A stretch of 64,000 bases of DNA from Actinobaculum suis (GTDB lineage: Bacteria > Actinomycetota > Actinomycetes > Actinomycetales > Actinomycetaceae), in the NCBI RefSeq assembly GCF_900102025.1, contig NZ_FNAU01000004.1, positions 94,820 through 158,819 on the forward strand, read 5' to 3'. This document shows, in pieces, positions 17,640 to 29,200 of this stretch. The notes beneath the pieces were generated by a model that saw only the letters and a list, made by a program, of their open reading frames with translations, was not told the DNA's origin and did not search any database. How positions within the stretch are numbered: position 1 is the stretch's first letter; each line of letters starts with the position of its first letter. The position numbers were made by a program, and so were the translations under genes.

Positions 17640-17775
17640 GTAATCACTGAGGAACCTGGTAAACCTCAGAAAATCTGCAAGCCCCAAAGAACCTGGCAAG
17701 GCTCAAGAAACTTAGTAATTCCTAAGGAACCTGGCAAGGCTCAAGAAACTCGGTAAGCACTAGCAAGAAAAACTT
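17640..17775. repeat. Tandem repeats between pth and mfd
   Basis: The block gaacctggcaaggctcaaga occurs at 17689 and 17727 (period about 38), with a more diverged relative near 17652. The region is noncoding. Confidence 0.7.
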
Positions 17776-17804
17776 AGCAAGCACCTGCTCAGCGAAGGAG
17801 AAAA

Positions 17805-20800
17805 ATGGATCTGCGCCCACTGCTCGCGATCCTGGCACAGGATCCGGTGGTCAGCGAGGCAATCAGCTCGCGCGCCAAACAGAAAAATGTGCCCATGCCC
17901 CGCGGGGTGATTGCACCGCTGGTGGCTTTGCTTACCGAAACGCCAGATACTACCAAGCTGGGCGCGCGCAAACGGCGCGACGAGCAAAACCAGCACGGCG
18001 CGCAAAGCCAGCACGGCGAGCAAAGCCAGCACGGCGAGCGAACTCAAAGTGGCGGCCCGCAAAGCCAAGGTGGCAGCCCGCAAGGCCAAAGTGGCGGCTC
18101 GCAAAGCCAAGGTGGCGGCGCGCAAGGGCCAGAAAACTCGCAGCTACAGGTCGTAGTCACGCCCACCGGGCGGGGAGCGGAAGAATTGGCGGGCGCGTTA
18201 CGGGCTTATTTGCCCGAAGATGCGGTCGAAGTTTTCCCTTCTTGGGAAACCCTCCCGCATGAACGGCTCTCTCCGCGCGCAGATACGGTAGCGCGCCGGA
18301 TCCTCGTGCAACGCCGCCTCGCCCACCCGGAAGAATTTGCACCTTTGCGGGTATTGCTTATGCCGGTGCGGGCGCTGTTGCAACCGCTTACGGCGGGCCT
18401 TGGCGAGCTCGCTCCCGTGCGGGTGCGCCTGGGCGAACAGGTTCGCATGGAAGACATTGAGGCCGGGTTGGCTGCCGCGGCCTACACGCGGGTGGACATG
18501 GTGGAGCGGCGCGGCGAGTTCGCGGTGCGGGGCGGCATCCTGGATGTTTTCCCGCCTACCGAAGCCCACCCGTTACGGGTGGAGTTTTTTGGGGACGACG
18601 TCGAAGAAATCCGCAGCTTTTCGGTTGCCGATCAGCGATCCATCGCGGAAAAAGGGAGCCTGTATGCCCCGCCCTGCCGGGAAATTTTGCTCACGGACGC
18701 AGTGCGCGAACGCGCTAAGCAGCTCCAGGCGGAGCTACCGGGAGCCGTGGATATGCTCGAGAAGATTAGCGAGGGTATCCCGGTAGAAGGCATGGAATCT
18801 TTGGCGCCGGCACTGGTAGAAAAAATGGTGCCGGTGGTAGAAACTTTGCCGCCCGATGCCCGCATAATCGTGGCCGAACCGGAAACGGCGGCGCAACGGG
18901 CCGAATCGCTACTGCAAACTACCGAAGAATTTATGGAGGCGGCATGGTCGGCCGCAGCGTCCGGCGGCCCGGTACCGGTAGCCGCCCAAGCCGCTAATTT
19001 TGCAACCCTGGAAGAAACTGAAGCACAAGCCCGAAAACGCGGCCAGGCCTGGTGGACGGTAGCTGGTTTTACGGCGCCCGAAAATGGGGGAGTGCAGGCC
19101 CGCCAGCCACGCAAATTCCTTGGCAAAGTAGATGAGGCCATCGCCGAAATTCGCCGGCTGAGCAAAGCCGGGTGGCGTACCGTGCTGGTGACGCAAGGGG
19201 CGGGCCTGGGCCGGCGACTCACCGAACAGCTCGGAGAGGCCGGCGCCCCGGCAAGCTTTAGTGAAGATTTGCCAGCGCGCCTGGAAACCGGGGTGACGCA
19301 TGTGGCCACGGCGCCCATTGGCGAAGGCTTCATACTTACCGAGCAGCATTTCGCGCTCTTGGCGGCCGCCGATATTACTTCCCGCGGGGGTTCTTCCACG
19401 CGGGCCGTGCGCAAGCTGCCCAAACGCCGCAAAACTACCGTGGACCCGCTTTCCTTGCGGCCCGGCGATTTTGTGGTCCATGAACGCCACGGCGTCGGCA
19501 AATTTGTGCGCATGGAAAAACGCGCTATCGGAGCCGGGCGTGGCAACCAACGCGAATATTTAGTACTCGAATACGCGCCTTCAAAACGCGGCCAACCCGG
19601 CGACCAACTGTGGGTACCCACCGACCAGCTGGACCAGATTAGCCGCTACGCGGGCGGAGAATCGCCAAAACTCAACAAAATGGGAGGTGCGGACTGGGCA
19701 AAAACCAAGCAAAAAGCGCGGGCCGCCACCCGGCAGATTGCTTCGGAACTTACCCGTTTGTACGCCCAACGTTTAGCCACCCCCGGGCATGCTTTTTCGC
19801 CGGATACGCCGTGGCAACGCGAACTGGAAGACGCATTCGAATACGTAGAAACGCCCGACCAGTTGCACACCATCGAAGAAGTGAAACGGGATATGGAACG
19901 GCCCGCGCCGATGGACCGGCTAATTTCCGGGGATGTGGGATACGGAAAAACCGAAATTGCGGTGCGCGCGGCCTTCAAAGCCGTTATGGATAATAAACAG
20001 GTCGCGGTTTTGGTGCCAACCACTTTGCTGGTCGATCAGCATCGGGAAACATTCGAAGAACGCTATTCGGGTTTCCCGGTGAAAGTGGCCGCGCTTTCGC
20101 GTTTCCAATCGGAGAAAGAATCCGCGCAGGTAATTGCGGGGTTGCGGGACGGCACGATCGACGTCGTAATTGGTACCCACCGCCTGCTTACCGGGAACGT
20201 GCGTTTCAAAGATTTGGGTTTGGTGGTTATTGATGAAGAACAACGTTTCGGGGTGGAGCATAAGGAAACCCTGAAACAAATGTATCCGAATGTGGATGTG
20301 CTTTCGATGTCTGCCACCCCAATTCCGCGCACGCTGGAAATGGCAGTAACCGGCGTGCGGGAAATGTCTACTTTGGCTACTCCGCCCGAAGAACGCCACC
20401 CGATTTTGACGTACGTGGGCGTTTTTGAAAACAAACAGGTGAGCGCCGCGATTCGCCGCGAGTTGCTACGCGATGGCCAGGTTTTCTTTGTGCATAACCG
20501 GGTGCAGGATTTGCCGCGGGTGGCGGCGAAAATCCGCGATTTGGTGCCCGAGGCACGCATTGCGATCGCCCACGGGCAAATGGGGGAACGCCAGCTTGAG
20601 GAAGTAATCCAGCAGTTCTGGGAACACGAAATCGACGTGCTTTTGTGTACGACGATTGTGGAAACCGGGCTGGATATTGCTAATGCGAACACCCTGATTG
20701 TAGATAACGCCGATAAAATGGGGCTTTCGCAGTTGCATCAGTTGCGCGGGCGGGTGGGCCGCGGCCGGGAACGCGCCTATGCGTATTTCTTGTACTCCCC

Positions 20801-21533
20801 GGACCATACGCTCACCGAAACCGCTTTGGAACGTTTGCGCACCATTGCGTCCAACACCGATTTGGGTGCGGGGATGCAGGTGGCGATGAAAGATCTGGAG
20901 ATTCGCGGGGCCGGCAATATGCTCGGCGGGCAACAGTCGGGGCATATTGAAGGGGTCGGTTTCGATTTGTACGTGCGCATGGTTTCGGAAGCCGTGGCAC
21001 GTATTCGCGGGGAAGCCATACCGGAAGACGACGCCGCTGCCGAAGTGCGCATCGAGCTCCCGGTGGAAGCCTATCTGGCGGAAGACTATGTGCCTTCGGA
21101 ACGTTTGCGCTTGGAAATTTACGGCAAGATCGCCAATGCTCGCGATGATGCCCAGCGGGCGGAAGTTCGCGAAGAAATGATCGACCGGTACGGGGAACTA
21201 CCCGAAGCCGCCGAAAGACTATTTACCTTGGCACGTTTGCGCGAGTTGGCACGGCGGGCCGGGCTTACCGAAATTACGGTAGCGGGGCGAAACCTGCGGT
21301 TCGCTCCCGTGCAGTTACCGGATTCGAAACAGGCGCGTTTGCGCAGGCTCCATCCGCGGGCCCTGCTCAAACCCGCAATTCGCACCCTCTTAGTGCCAAT
21401 TCCGGATGCGGGTGGAAAGAAGCTCGGGCAAAGCCACCTTCTAGAAGGCGATGCTCTTATCGAATGGGTGGCAGATTTTATCCACAGCATCTTCCTCGCC
21501 AGCATCGGCAGTGCACCCGGAGTCAACGACTAG
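17805..21533 (+). CDS. mfd: Transcription-repair coupling factor Mfd
   Basis: ATP-dependent translocase that removes RNA polymerase stalled at DNA damage and recruits UvrA. 1242 residues. The UvrB-like N-terminal module has FPSWETLPHERLSPR. The RNA polymerase interaction domain starts near residue 545 with PGDFVVHERHGVGKF. The RecG-like motor has SGDVGYGKTE (about 708), DEEQRFGVEHKE (about 808) and SATPIPRTLEMA, and a C-terminal TRCF domain follows. A low-complexity insert (about residues 62-110), Gln/Ser/Gly-rich and built from about 18-bp repeats, lies inside the N-terminal module. AAGGAG precedes the ATG. The gene stands alone, convergent with the transporter operon. Confidence 0.95.
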   Translation: MDLRPLLAILAQDPVVSEAISSRAKQKNVPMPRGVIAPLVALLTETPDTTKLGARKRRDEQNQHGAQSQHGEQSQHGERTQSGGPQSQGGSPQGQSGGSQSQGGGAQGPENSQLQVVVTPTGRGAEELAGALRAYLPEDAVEVFPSWETLPHERLSPRADTVARRILVQRRLAHPEEFAPLRVLLMPVRALLQPLTAGLGELAPVRVRLGEQVRMEDIEAGLAAAAYTRVDMVERRGEFAVRGGILDVFPPTEAHPLRVEFFGDDVEEIRSFSVADQRSIAEKGSLYAPPCREILLTDAVRERAKQLQAELPGAVDMLEKISEGIPVEGMESLAPALVEKMVPVVETLPPDARIIVAEPETAAQRAESLLQTTEEFMEAAWSAAASGGPVPVAAQAANFATLEETEAQARKRGQAWWTVAGFTAPENGGVQARQPRKFLGKVDEAIAEIRRLSKAGWRTVLVTQGAGLGRRLTEQLGEAGAPASFSEDLPARLETGVTHVATAPIGEGFILTEQHFALLAAADITSRGGSSTRAVRKLPKRRKTTVDPLSLRPGDFVVHERHGVGKFVRMEKRAIGAGRGNQREYLVLEYAPSKRGQPGDQLWVPTDQLDQISRYAGGESPKLNKMGGADWAKTKQKARAATRQIASELTRLYAQRLATPGHAFSPDTPWQRELEDAFEYVETPDQLHTIEEVKRDMERPAPMDRLISGDVGYGKTEIAVRAAFKAVMDNKQVAVLVPTTLLVDQHRETFEERYSGFPVKVAALSRFQSEKESAQVIAGLRDGTIDVVIGTHRLLTGNVRFKDLGLVVIDEEQRFGVEHKETLKQMYPNVDVLSMSATPIPRTLEMAVTGVREMSTLATPPEERHPILTYVGVFENKQVSAAIRRELLRDGQVFFVHNRVQDLPRVAAKIRDLVPEARIAIAHGQMGERQLEEVIQQFWEHEIDVLLCTTIVETGLDIANANTLIVDNADKMGLSQLHQLRGRVGRGRERAYAYFLYSPDHTLTETALERLRTIASNTDLGAGMQVAMKDLEIRGAGNMLGGQQSGHIEGVGFDLYVRMVSEAVARIRGEAIPEDDAAAEVRIELPVEAYLAEDYVPSERLRLEIYGKIANARDDAQRAEVREEMIDRYGELPEAAERLFTLARLRELARRAGLTEITVAGRNLRFAPVQLPDSKQARLRRLHPRALLKPAIRTLLVPIPDAGGKKLGQSHLLEGDALIEWVADFIHSIFLASIGSAPGVND
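17985..18135 (+). repeat. In-frame repeats inside mfd
   Basis: Two neighbouring families of about 18-bp units: caaagccagcacggcgag (encoding QSQHGE) three times, then units around cgcaaagccaaggtggc (encoding QSQGGS-like residues) four times. The reading frame is preserved. The insert separates the first 60 residues from the conserved VTPTGR block. Confidence 0.85.
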
Positions 21534-21563
21534 GCGCACTACCAAGGCCTAGGGCGCTGGGTC

Positions 21564-22295
21564 TTAGCCGCCGTAGACGGCGAGGAATTGTTTGATCCGC
21601 GGATCGGCGGAATCGAAGAATCCGGCAGGATCGCCGTCGTAATAGATTTTCCCGTTGAGCAAGAACACGGCGCGATCTGCCACGCGGCGCGCGAAGTTCA
21701 TATCGTGGGTGACGATAACCATGGACTGGTTTTGCTCCGCGATTTCGCGTAGCACCCGGGAAACTTCTGCCGCCAGTTCCGGATCGAGGGCAGAGGTAGG
21801 CTCATCGCACAGCAAATAATCCGGGTTGAGCGCTAAGGCCCGGGCAATAGCCACTCGTTGCTGCTGGCCACCCGAAAGTTGGGCCGGGTAGCGTTCCCCA
21901 TAGCCGGCTAGCCCCACCCGGCCCAGGAGATCTTCCGCCACTTGGGTTGCTTCCGCTTCGGGGGTGCCATGCAAACGCGGGGAAATCGTCACGTTTTCCA
22001 AAACGGTTTTATGCGGGAACAGGTTGAACTGCTGGAACACCATCGTGGTTTTCGCACGAATAGCCGCGATTTGCGCGCGGCTCGCCTTTACTGGGAAGGT
22101 GAGCGCGGCGCCGTCGATATCGAGTTTTCCCGCATCCGGCCACTCTAAGAGGTTCACGCACCGCAACAGCGTGGATTTTCCGGAACCGGAAGGCCCCATA
22201 ATCACCGTGGTTTCTCCGCTTCGGATCTCCAGGCTTACCCCGGCTAGAGCAGTGGTCTTCCCAAAAGTTTTCTGAATGTCTTGGAGATTAATCAT
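21564..22295 (-). CDS. Polar amino acid (probably cystine) ABC transporter ATP-binding protein
   Basis: 243-residue GlnQ/TcyC-type ATPase. It shows Walker A GPSGSGKST, FNLFPHKTVLENV in the Q-loop region, signature LSGGQQQR, Walker B LLCDEPTSALDPE, and the H-loop in VTHDMNFARR. It is the last gene of a five-gene minus-strand cluster and overlaps the permease gene by eight bases. The binding proteins upstream point to cystine as substrate (inference). Confidence 0.92.
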   Translation of the reverse strand: MINLQDIQKTFGKTTALAGVSLEIRSGETTVIMGPSGSGKSTLLRCVNLLEWPDAGKLDIDGAALTFPVKASRAQIAAIRAKTTMVFQQFNLFPHKTVLENVTISPRLHGTPEAEATQVAEDLLGRVGLAGYGERYPAQLSGGQQQRVAIARALALNPDYLLCDEPTSALDPELAAEVSRVLREIAEQNQSMVIVTHDMNFARRVADRAVFLLNGKIYYDGDPAGFFDSADPRIKQFLAVYGG

Positions 22296-22962
22296 TGGTC
22301 CTCACTACATAGCGCGATGTGGCCTTTTCAAGCCGGCCCTGGATCCACGTCAAAACCGTGGAAATGACGAGGTAAATGAAGGCTACCTCAACGTACATAA
22401 TGAGCGGCTCATAGGTACGGGCAGTGATCTGCTGGGCTACCTGGGTTAGATCCGCCAAGGTGATAACCGAAACTAGGGAAGTGCCCTTTACCAGGTCAAT
22501 GAACTGGTTCATCAAAGTGGGCAGAGCCACCCGCCACAGTTGTGGATAGATGATGTGCCGCAAAGTCTGCCACCGGCTCAGCCGCAAAGAACGAGCCGCT
22601 TCCCACTGGCCTTCCGGTACCGAAAGCTGGGCACCGCGAATTGCCTCACCCACATAAGCCCCGGTATTGAGGGACAAAGTAGCTACCCCGGCCGTCCACG
22701 GAGAAAGGTAGAGGCCGATAGAAGGCAAACCGAAGAACACGATGAACAGTTGCACCAAAAGCGGGGTGCCGCGGAATATCCACACATAAAACCAGCCGAT
22801 GGCACGGAAGATCCACAGCTTAGAGAGCCGCAGTTGGGCGGTGATAATACCGAGTACCAAAGCTATCGCGATTGAAATAAGCGAGAGCGGAATGGTGACG
22901 GTAACGGTTGCCGAGATGAGTGCGGGGAAAGATTCCACCCACAGCTCGATTGCGCGTTCCAT
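22288..22962 (-). CDS. Polar amino acid (probably cystine) ABC transporter permease
   Basis: 224-residue HisM/TcyB-type inner-membrane subunit with about five helices and the EAA loop (GQWEAARSLRLSRWQTLRHIIYPQ shortened here to its key EAARSL...QTLRHII). FYVWIFRGTPLLVQLF is the usual N-terminal signature of this family. Only one permease is present, so it should act as a homodimer. A GAAAGGT-type RBS lies upstream of the ATG. A 52-bp tandem repeat separates it from the binding-protein gene. Confidence 0.92.
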   Translation of the reverse strand: MERAIELWVESFPALISATVTVTIPLSLISIAIALVLGIITAQLRLSKLWIFRAIGWFYVWIFRGTPLLVQLFIVFFGLPSIGLYLSPWTAGVATLSLNTGAYVGEAIRGAQLSVPEGQWEAARSLRLSRWQTLRHIIYPQLWRVALPTLMNQFIDLVKGTSLVSVITLADLTQVAQQITARTYEPLIMYVEVAFIYLVISTVLTWIQGRLEKATSRYVVRTND

Positions 22963-23017
22963 TTTCTACCTTTCGCCGGGAACAAGTTTTGCGGGGCCGC
23001 AGTGCTGGGCCGCGGCG

Positions 23018-23150
23018 AGTACCGCAGTGCCAAACCGTTGGCCGGCACCGCCAGTGCCAGGCCGTGGCCAGTACCGCAGTGCCAAACCGTTGGCCGGCAC
23101 CGCCAGTGCCGGGCCGCGGTCAGTACGGCAGTGTCGCGCCACGGCCGCAG
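23018..23150. repeat. 52-bp tandem repeat within the transporter operon
   Basis: agtaccgcagtgccaaaccg starts units at 23018 and 23070, and a third partial unit starts at 23122, all spaced 52 bp. It lies between the binding-protein stop and the permease start, so it should be part of the operon mRNA. Confidence 0.88.
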
Positions 23151-23180
23151 GTGCGGCCCGGGCCCAGCCGCCGTCGCTAC

Positions 23181-24002
23181 TTAGTTGTTGGCCGCCGGAA
23201 TATTTTGCGGCGTGTACTTGGCAATGATCTCGTCAAGCGTGCCGTCGTTCTTGATCTGGGTGAGCGCCTCGTTGATTTGGCCGAGCAGCTCTTCGTTACC
23301 CTTATTGAGCATGATGGCAGTATCATCTCCAGGTGCACTGGTGATTTCTATCAGACGCAGTTTCGAATCCGGGTGCTTTTCCAAATAGTAAGCCAGCGTG
23401 ATATCTCCATTGGCAGTGCAATCTGCCCGTCCCTGCTCCACCAGCTGAATCGAATCCGCGAAACCGGAGGTCGGCGTAATCTCTGCCCCTACTGCTCGCA
23501 CGTTATCGGCATAGTTTGAAGAAGCACTTTGCGCGCATTTCTTCCCAGCTAGGTCAGATTCGGTGTGAATATCAGAATCTTCGCGAACGGCTGCGAAGGC
23601 ATGCGTAGTGTAATACGGCTGCGTGAAATCATATTTCAGCTTACGTTCCTCGGTGGGGGCCAAATTATTGATCACGATCTCGTAGTTTTTATTATCCAGC
23701 CCCGCGATTAGCGACTCCCACGGTGACTCCACATATACCGGGGTACGGCCCAAGTGCGCGGCTACTGCGTCGGCGATCTCCTTTTCAAAACCAACGAGGT
23801 CCCCGCTCTCATCGTGATAGCCGTAAGGTGCGAAAGTACCTTCCAAACCAATACGCAAAGTATTACTACTGGCATCGCCGTTTTGATCACCGGAAGCTCC
23901 GGTGCCCGCCGCGCCCTGGCCTGAGTTGCCCGAGCAGGCCGTCAAAGCGAGGAGGGCGGCGCCGGCCGCGGCCAAAATCTGCGTTATCTTCCTAGTTTTC
24001 AT
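23181..24002 (-). CDS. Cystine-type amino acid ABC transporter substrate-binding lipoprotein
   Basis: 273-residue SBP_bac_3 lipoprotein. The signal peptide ends in LTAC, followed by a Gly/Ser linker. The domain begins LRIGLEGTFAPYGYHDESG, with VGFEKEIADAVAAHLG. The CAQSASSNYAD and VEQGRADCTANGDITLAYYL stretches resemble bacterial cystine-binding proteins more than Glu/Gln-binding ones; this is by memory of family patterns. AAAGGA precedes the ATG. It is a paralogue of the gene upstream. Confidence 0.9.
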   Translation of the reverse strand: MKTRKITQILAAAGAALLALTACSGNSGQGAAGTGASGDQNGDASSNTLRIGLEGTFAPYGYHDESGDLVGFEKEIADAVAAHLGRTPVYVESPWESLIAGLDNKNYEIVINNLAPTEERKLKYDFTQPYYTTHAFAAVREDSDIHTESDLAGKKCAQSASSNYADNVRAVGAEITPTSGFADSIQLVEQGRADCTANGDITLAYYLEKHPDSKLRLIEITSAPGDDTAIMLNKGNEELLGQINEALTQIKNDGTLDEIIAKYTPQNIPAANN

Positions 24003-24169
24003 GATGTTTCCTTTACTGATTCTTGTTTCCGGGCGCGAAGCTGCTGGCGAAGCTGAAGCCGTTGGCGAAGCTGAAGCCGCTACTAGCTTTCCGCGCCGGT
24101 CTGAATTTGTTTTTCAGCCTTAGCTGGGTTTTCGTTTGCGGTACCGGCAGTTTGCGGCAGCGGGCCGGT

Positions 24170-25039
24170 TTAGTTTGAGCTAGCGGTCTCGTTTTGTTCC
24201 TTGGCAGTGGCCTGCCAATCGGCCGGGGTGTACTTGGCGAGAATCACATCGAAGGTGCCATCCGCAAGGCGATTGGCGATTACCTCGTTGATCTTCTCCC
24301 GCAATTCTGGATTCCCCTGCTTGAGCATTACCGCGGTATCGTCATGCGGAACGCTCGGAAGAGGTACTAGCCGCAAGCCCGAATCCGGATGCTGCTGGAG
24401 GTAGTAAGCCAAAGTAATACCGGCATGCACGGTGCATTCGGCCCGGCCCTGGCGTACGAGCTCTATCGAACTTGCCAGATCCGTAGCTGGCACCACGGTG
24501 CCGCCACTATCCCGCACAATACCCGCGAAATTAGAAGAAGCGGTTTGGGAACAGTTCTTCCCCGCTAGGTCGGTTTCCGCGTGTATATCAGATCCTTCCG
24601 GCACGGCTACCCACGTATCCATGGCATAGTAGATGTCCGAAAAGTCGTATTTTTGTTTCCTTTCCGCGGTGGGAACCAGGTTGTTTATAACGACGTCGTA
24701 ATTATTGGTATCCAGGCCGGCAATGAGAGAATCCCACGGCGATTCGATAAATACGGCTTGCAACCCCAAATCATGCGCAATTACATCGCCTATTTCTTTC
24801 TCGAAGCCCACCAATTCTCCATTTTCATCATGGAAACCGAAGGGCGCGAAGTTACCATCCAACCCGATTCGCAATTCTCCTTCCCGTACCGTCAAACCGG
24901 CCGGGGAGGCTTCGCTGCTGGTGGCATTAGTGCCACTATCACTGGCCCCTGCTCCGCTGCCCGCCTGCTGCGAACAGCCGGTTAAGGGGAAGAACGCGGC
25001 GGCGAGTGCGAGGCCGCCAGCCAAAAAATGTTTCCGCAT
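24170..25039 (-). CDS. Second cystine-type substrate-binding lipoprotein (paralogue)
   Basis: 289-residue lipoprotein with lipobox LTGC, then LRIGLDGNFAPFGFHDENG, VGFEKEIGDVIAHDLG, CSQTASSNFAG and VRQGRAECTVHAGITLAYYL. It is collinear with the following gene over its whole length and clearly arose by duplication. The pair shares one permease and one ATPase, so the two may have different ligands or affinities (inference). AAAGGAG precedes the ATG. It is encoded 125 bases after the PLP enzyme gene. Confidence 0.9.
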   Translation of the reverse strand: MRKHFLAGGLALAAAFFPLTGCSQQAGSGAGASDSGTNATSSEASPAGLTVREGELRIGLDGNFAPFGFHDENGELVGFEKEIGDVIAHDLGLQAVFIESPWDSLIAGLDTNNYDVVINNLVPTAERKQKYDFSDIYYAMDTWVAVPEGSDIHAETDLAGKNCSQTASSNFAGIVRDSGGTVVPATDLASSIELVRQGRAECTVHAGITLAYYLQQHPDSGLRLVPLPSVPHDDTAVMLKQGNPELREKINEVIANRLADGTFDVILAKYTPADWQATAKEQNETASSN

Positions 25040-25054
25040 GTTGTTTTACTCCTT

Positions 25055-25180
25055 TACGTGTGGAACCCGCGCTACGTGTGGAACCTGCGCTACGTGTGGA
25101 ACCTTCTACCCGTGCTACGTGTGGAATCCGCGCTACGCCTGTTTCCGGCGGAGCCGCAGCCTGGCTATGCCTGCTTCCGA
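25055..25180. repeat. Tandem array copying the 3' end of the PLP-enzyme gene
   Basis: Units around tacgtgtggaacccgcgc start at 25055, 25073, 25091 and 25116 (18-25 bp), followed by the more diverged tacgcctgtttccgg (25134). That last unit matches the gene's own end (stop at 25165-25167, tatgcctgcttccg). Read on the minus strand, each unit carries a TAG or TAA. Confidence 0.8.
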
Positions 25181-26442
25181 GCGGCTAGCGCGGTATCGAG
25201 GGCGTTGCGCAAGTCCGCCTGCAAATCCGCGATATCTTCAATGCCCACGGAAACCCGGATTAGCTGGTCGGAAATTCCGGCGGCTTCCCGTTCGGCAGGC
25301 GTGAGGTCTTCGTGGATTTGCGTGGCGGGATGAGCGATCAGGGTTTCCACCGAGCCGAGGGAAACCGCGTAAGCGATCAGTTCTAACCCGCGCGCAAAAT
25401 CTTCGTGGCGCAGGCCGGGAGCCAATTCGAAACCGAATACCGAACCAGCACCGGCCGCTTGTGCAGCTTGGATTTCGGCTTCCTGCTTCGAATACCAGCC
25501 GGGCACCAATACTCGGCTCACGGCCGGGTGGGAGCTGAGCAGTTCACGCAAAACCGCCGCATTTTCCTGTTGCTTATCCAGGCGCACAGCAAGGGTCTTC
25601 AGGCCGCGCAAAATCGAATATGAATCGAAGGGGGAGAGCACATTCCCGAGCGCCTTGGTGGCCCGCTTGTACTTTTCGTAAGCGGCGGCGTCGTTGAGCA
25701 CAATAAACCCGGCGAGTACATCGGAATGCCCACCGAGGAACTTGGTGGCCGAATAAACCACTACGTCTGCGCCCAGTTCGAGGGGCCGCTGCCACAGCGC
25801 GGTGCTAAACGTGTTATCTACTACTAGCTGCGCGCCGACCGCGTGCGCGAGTTTCGCGGCGTGGGCAATATCGGTGACGCGGAAAGTGGGATTGGTAGGT
25901 GTTTCAATAAAGACGAGCGTGGTGTTTTCCGGAAGCGCCTCGAGGTTATTGAGATCGCTTTCAAAACTGGCGGTAATGCCGCGGGCAGCGAAGAACTCTT
26001 GCACGTACAAGAAAGTGCCGCCGTAAACCGCGGAGGTCAAAACCACGTGGTCGCCGGGTTTGAGCTGGGAGAACACTGTGGAAATTGCGCCCATACCGGT
26101 GGCCGTGCCGATCGCGTAGGCCGCCCCTTCCAGGCTTGCCACGGCTCGTTCCGCGCTTTCCCGGGTGGGATTATTGGATCGCTGGTACGCATAGGGGGCC
26201 TCGCTGCCATCGGCCGGGAGCCGGTAGCTGGAGCTGAGGTAAATCGGTTCGGCAATTGCCCCGAACTCGTCTTTGTGTGCGGTATGTACCAGCCGGGTGG
26301 CGACGCCGCGGCGGGTAGCTGCACTGTTGTGGGTGGCGGCGCTGTTGTGGGTGGCGACGCCGTCGCTTGCTGGCCCGGATGCGGAATTGCCGTTCGCGGT
26401 AACTCCGGTGGCAGCAGCAGAAGCAGCAGAATTGGTAGACAT
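25165..26442 (-). CDS. Cys/Met metabolism PLP-dependent enzyme (cystathionine gamma-synthase/lyase family)
   Basis: 425-residue trans-sulfuration-type enzyme. Conserved blocks are YQRSNNPTRESAERAVASLE, ETPTNPTFRV, and VVYSATKFLGGHSDV with the PLP-binding Lys in SATKF; VSVGIEDIADL closes the family domain. Motifs alone do not separate gamma-synthase, gamma-lyase and homoserine sulfhydrylase. The first ~45 residues are a low-complexity Ser/Ala/Asn leader with two copies of ATHNSA from an 18-bp repeat. AAGGAG precedes the ATG. It heads the cluster with two cystine-type binding proteins, so a role in sulfur amino acid use is likely. Confidence 0.9.
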   Translation of the reverse strand: MSTNSAASAAATGVTANGNSASGPASDGVATHNSAATHNSAATRRGVATRLVHTAHKDEFGAIAEPIYLSSSYRLPADGSEAPYAYQRSNNPTRESAERAVASLEGAAYAIGTATGMGAISTVFSQLKPGDHVVLTSAVYGGTFLYVQEFFAARGITASFESDLNNLEALPENTTLVFIETPTNPTFRVTDIAHAAKLAHAVGAQLVVDNTFSTALWQRPLELGADVVVYSATKFLGGHSDVLAGFIVLNDAAAYEKYKRATKALGNVLSPFDSYSILRGLKTLAVRLDKQQENAAVLRELLSSHPAVSRVLVPGWYSKQEAEIQAAQAAGAGSVFGFELAPGLRHEDFARGLELIAYAVSLGSVETLIAHPATQIHEDLTPAEREAAGISDQLIRVSVGIEDIADLQADLRNALDTALAARKQA

Positions 26443-28872
<2,430 letters not shown>

Positions 28873-28905
28873 GTAGTAGCAATATACGGGCACGGTAGCC
28901 CGAAA

Positions 28906-28944
28906 GGAGGGGGCGGGTCGCCAGATAAGCGACCCGCCCCTCCT
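28906..28944 (+). terminator. Terminator hairpin after eno
   Basis: aggagggggcgggtcgc (28906-28922) pairs with gcgacccgcccctcct (28929-28944) around a short cagata loop, with one bulged G. There is no clear U-tract. It lies 34 bases past the eno stop. Just beyond, ccgaacatttgtgttgcgc is directly repeated at 28951 and 28973. Confidence 0.7.
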
Positions 28945-29200
28945 ACATGCCCGAACATTTGTGTTGCGCATACCGAACATTTGTGTTGCGCCACAAGGTC
29001 CAGCAGTACTGTTTGGCAGAAGCCACTAACTTCGCGTGGCTAATTTATGCTCAATGGCGATTAAGGGATTTGGCCGCGGGATACACTCCCGGCCAACCCC
29101 TGGTAATGTGCCAATCGGCAGGTTTTGGATATTGAGGTAGCGGCCGGGTGTGCTTTCTTAAGTTTGAAATCAGAATGTGTGGGGAAACGGAGCGGTACGC

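Noticed and set aside
28947..29135. 62-codon frame after eno
   Set aside because: Begins in the terminator/direct-repeat region, no RBS, no recognisable features.
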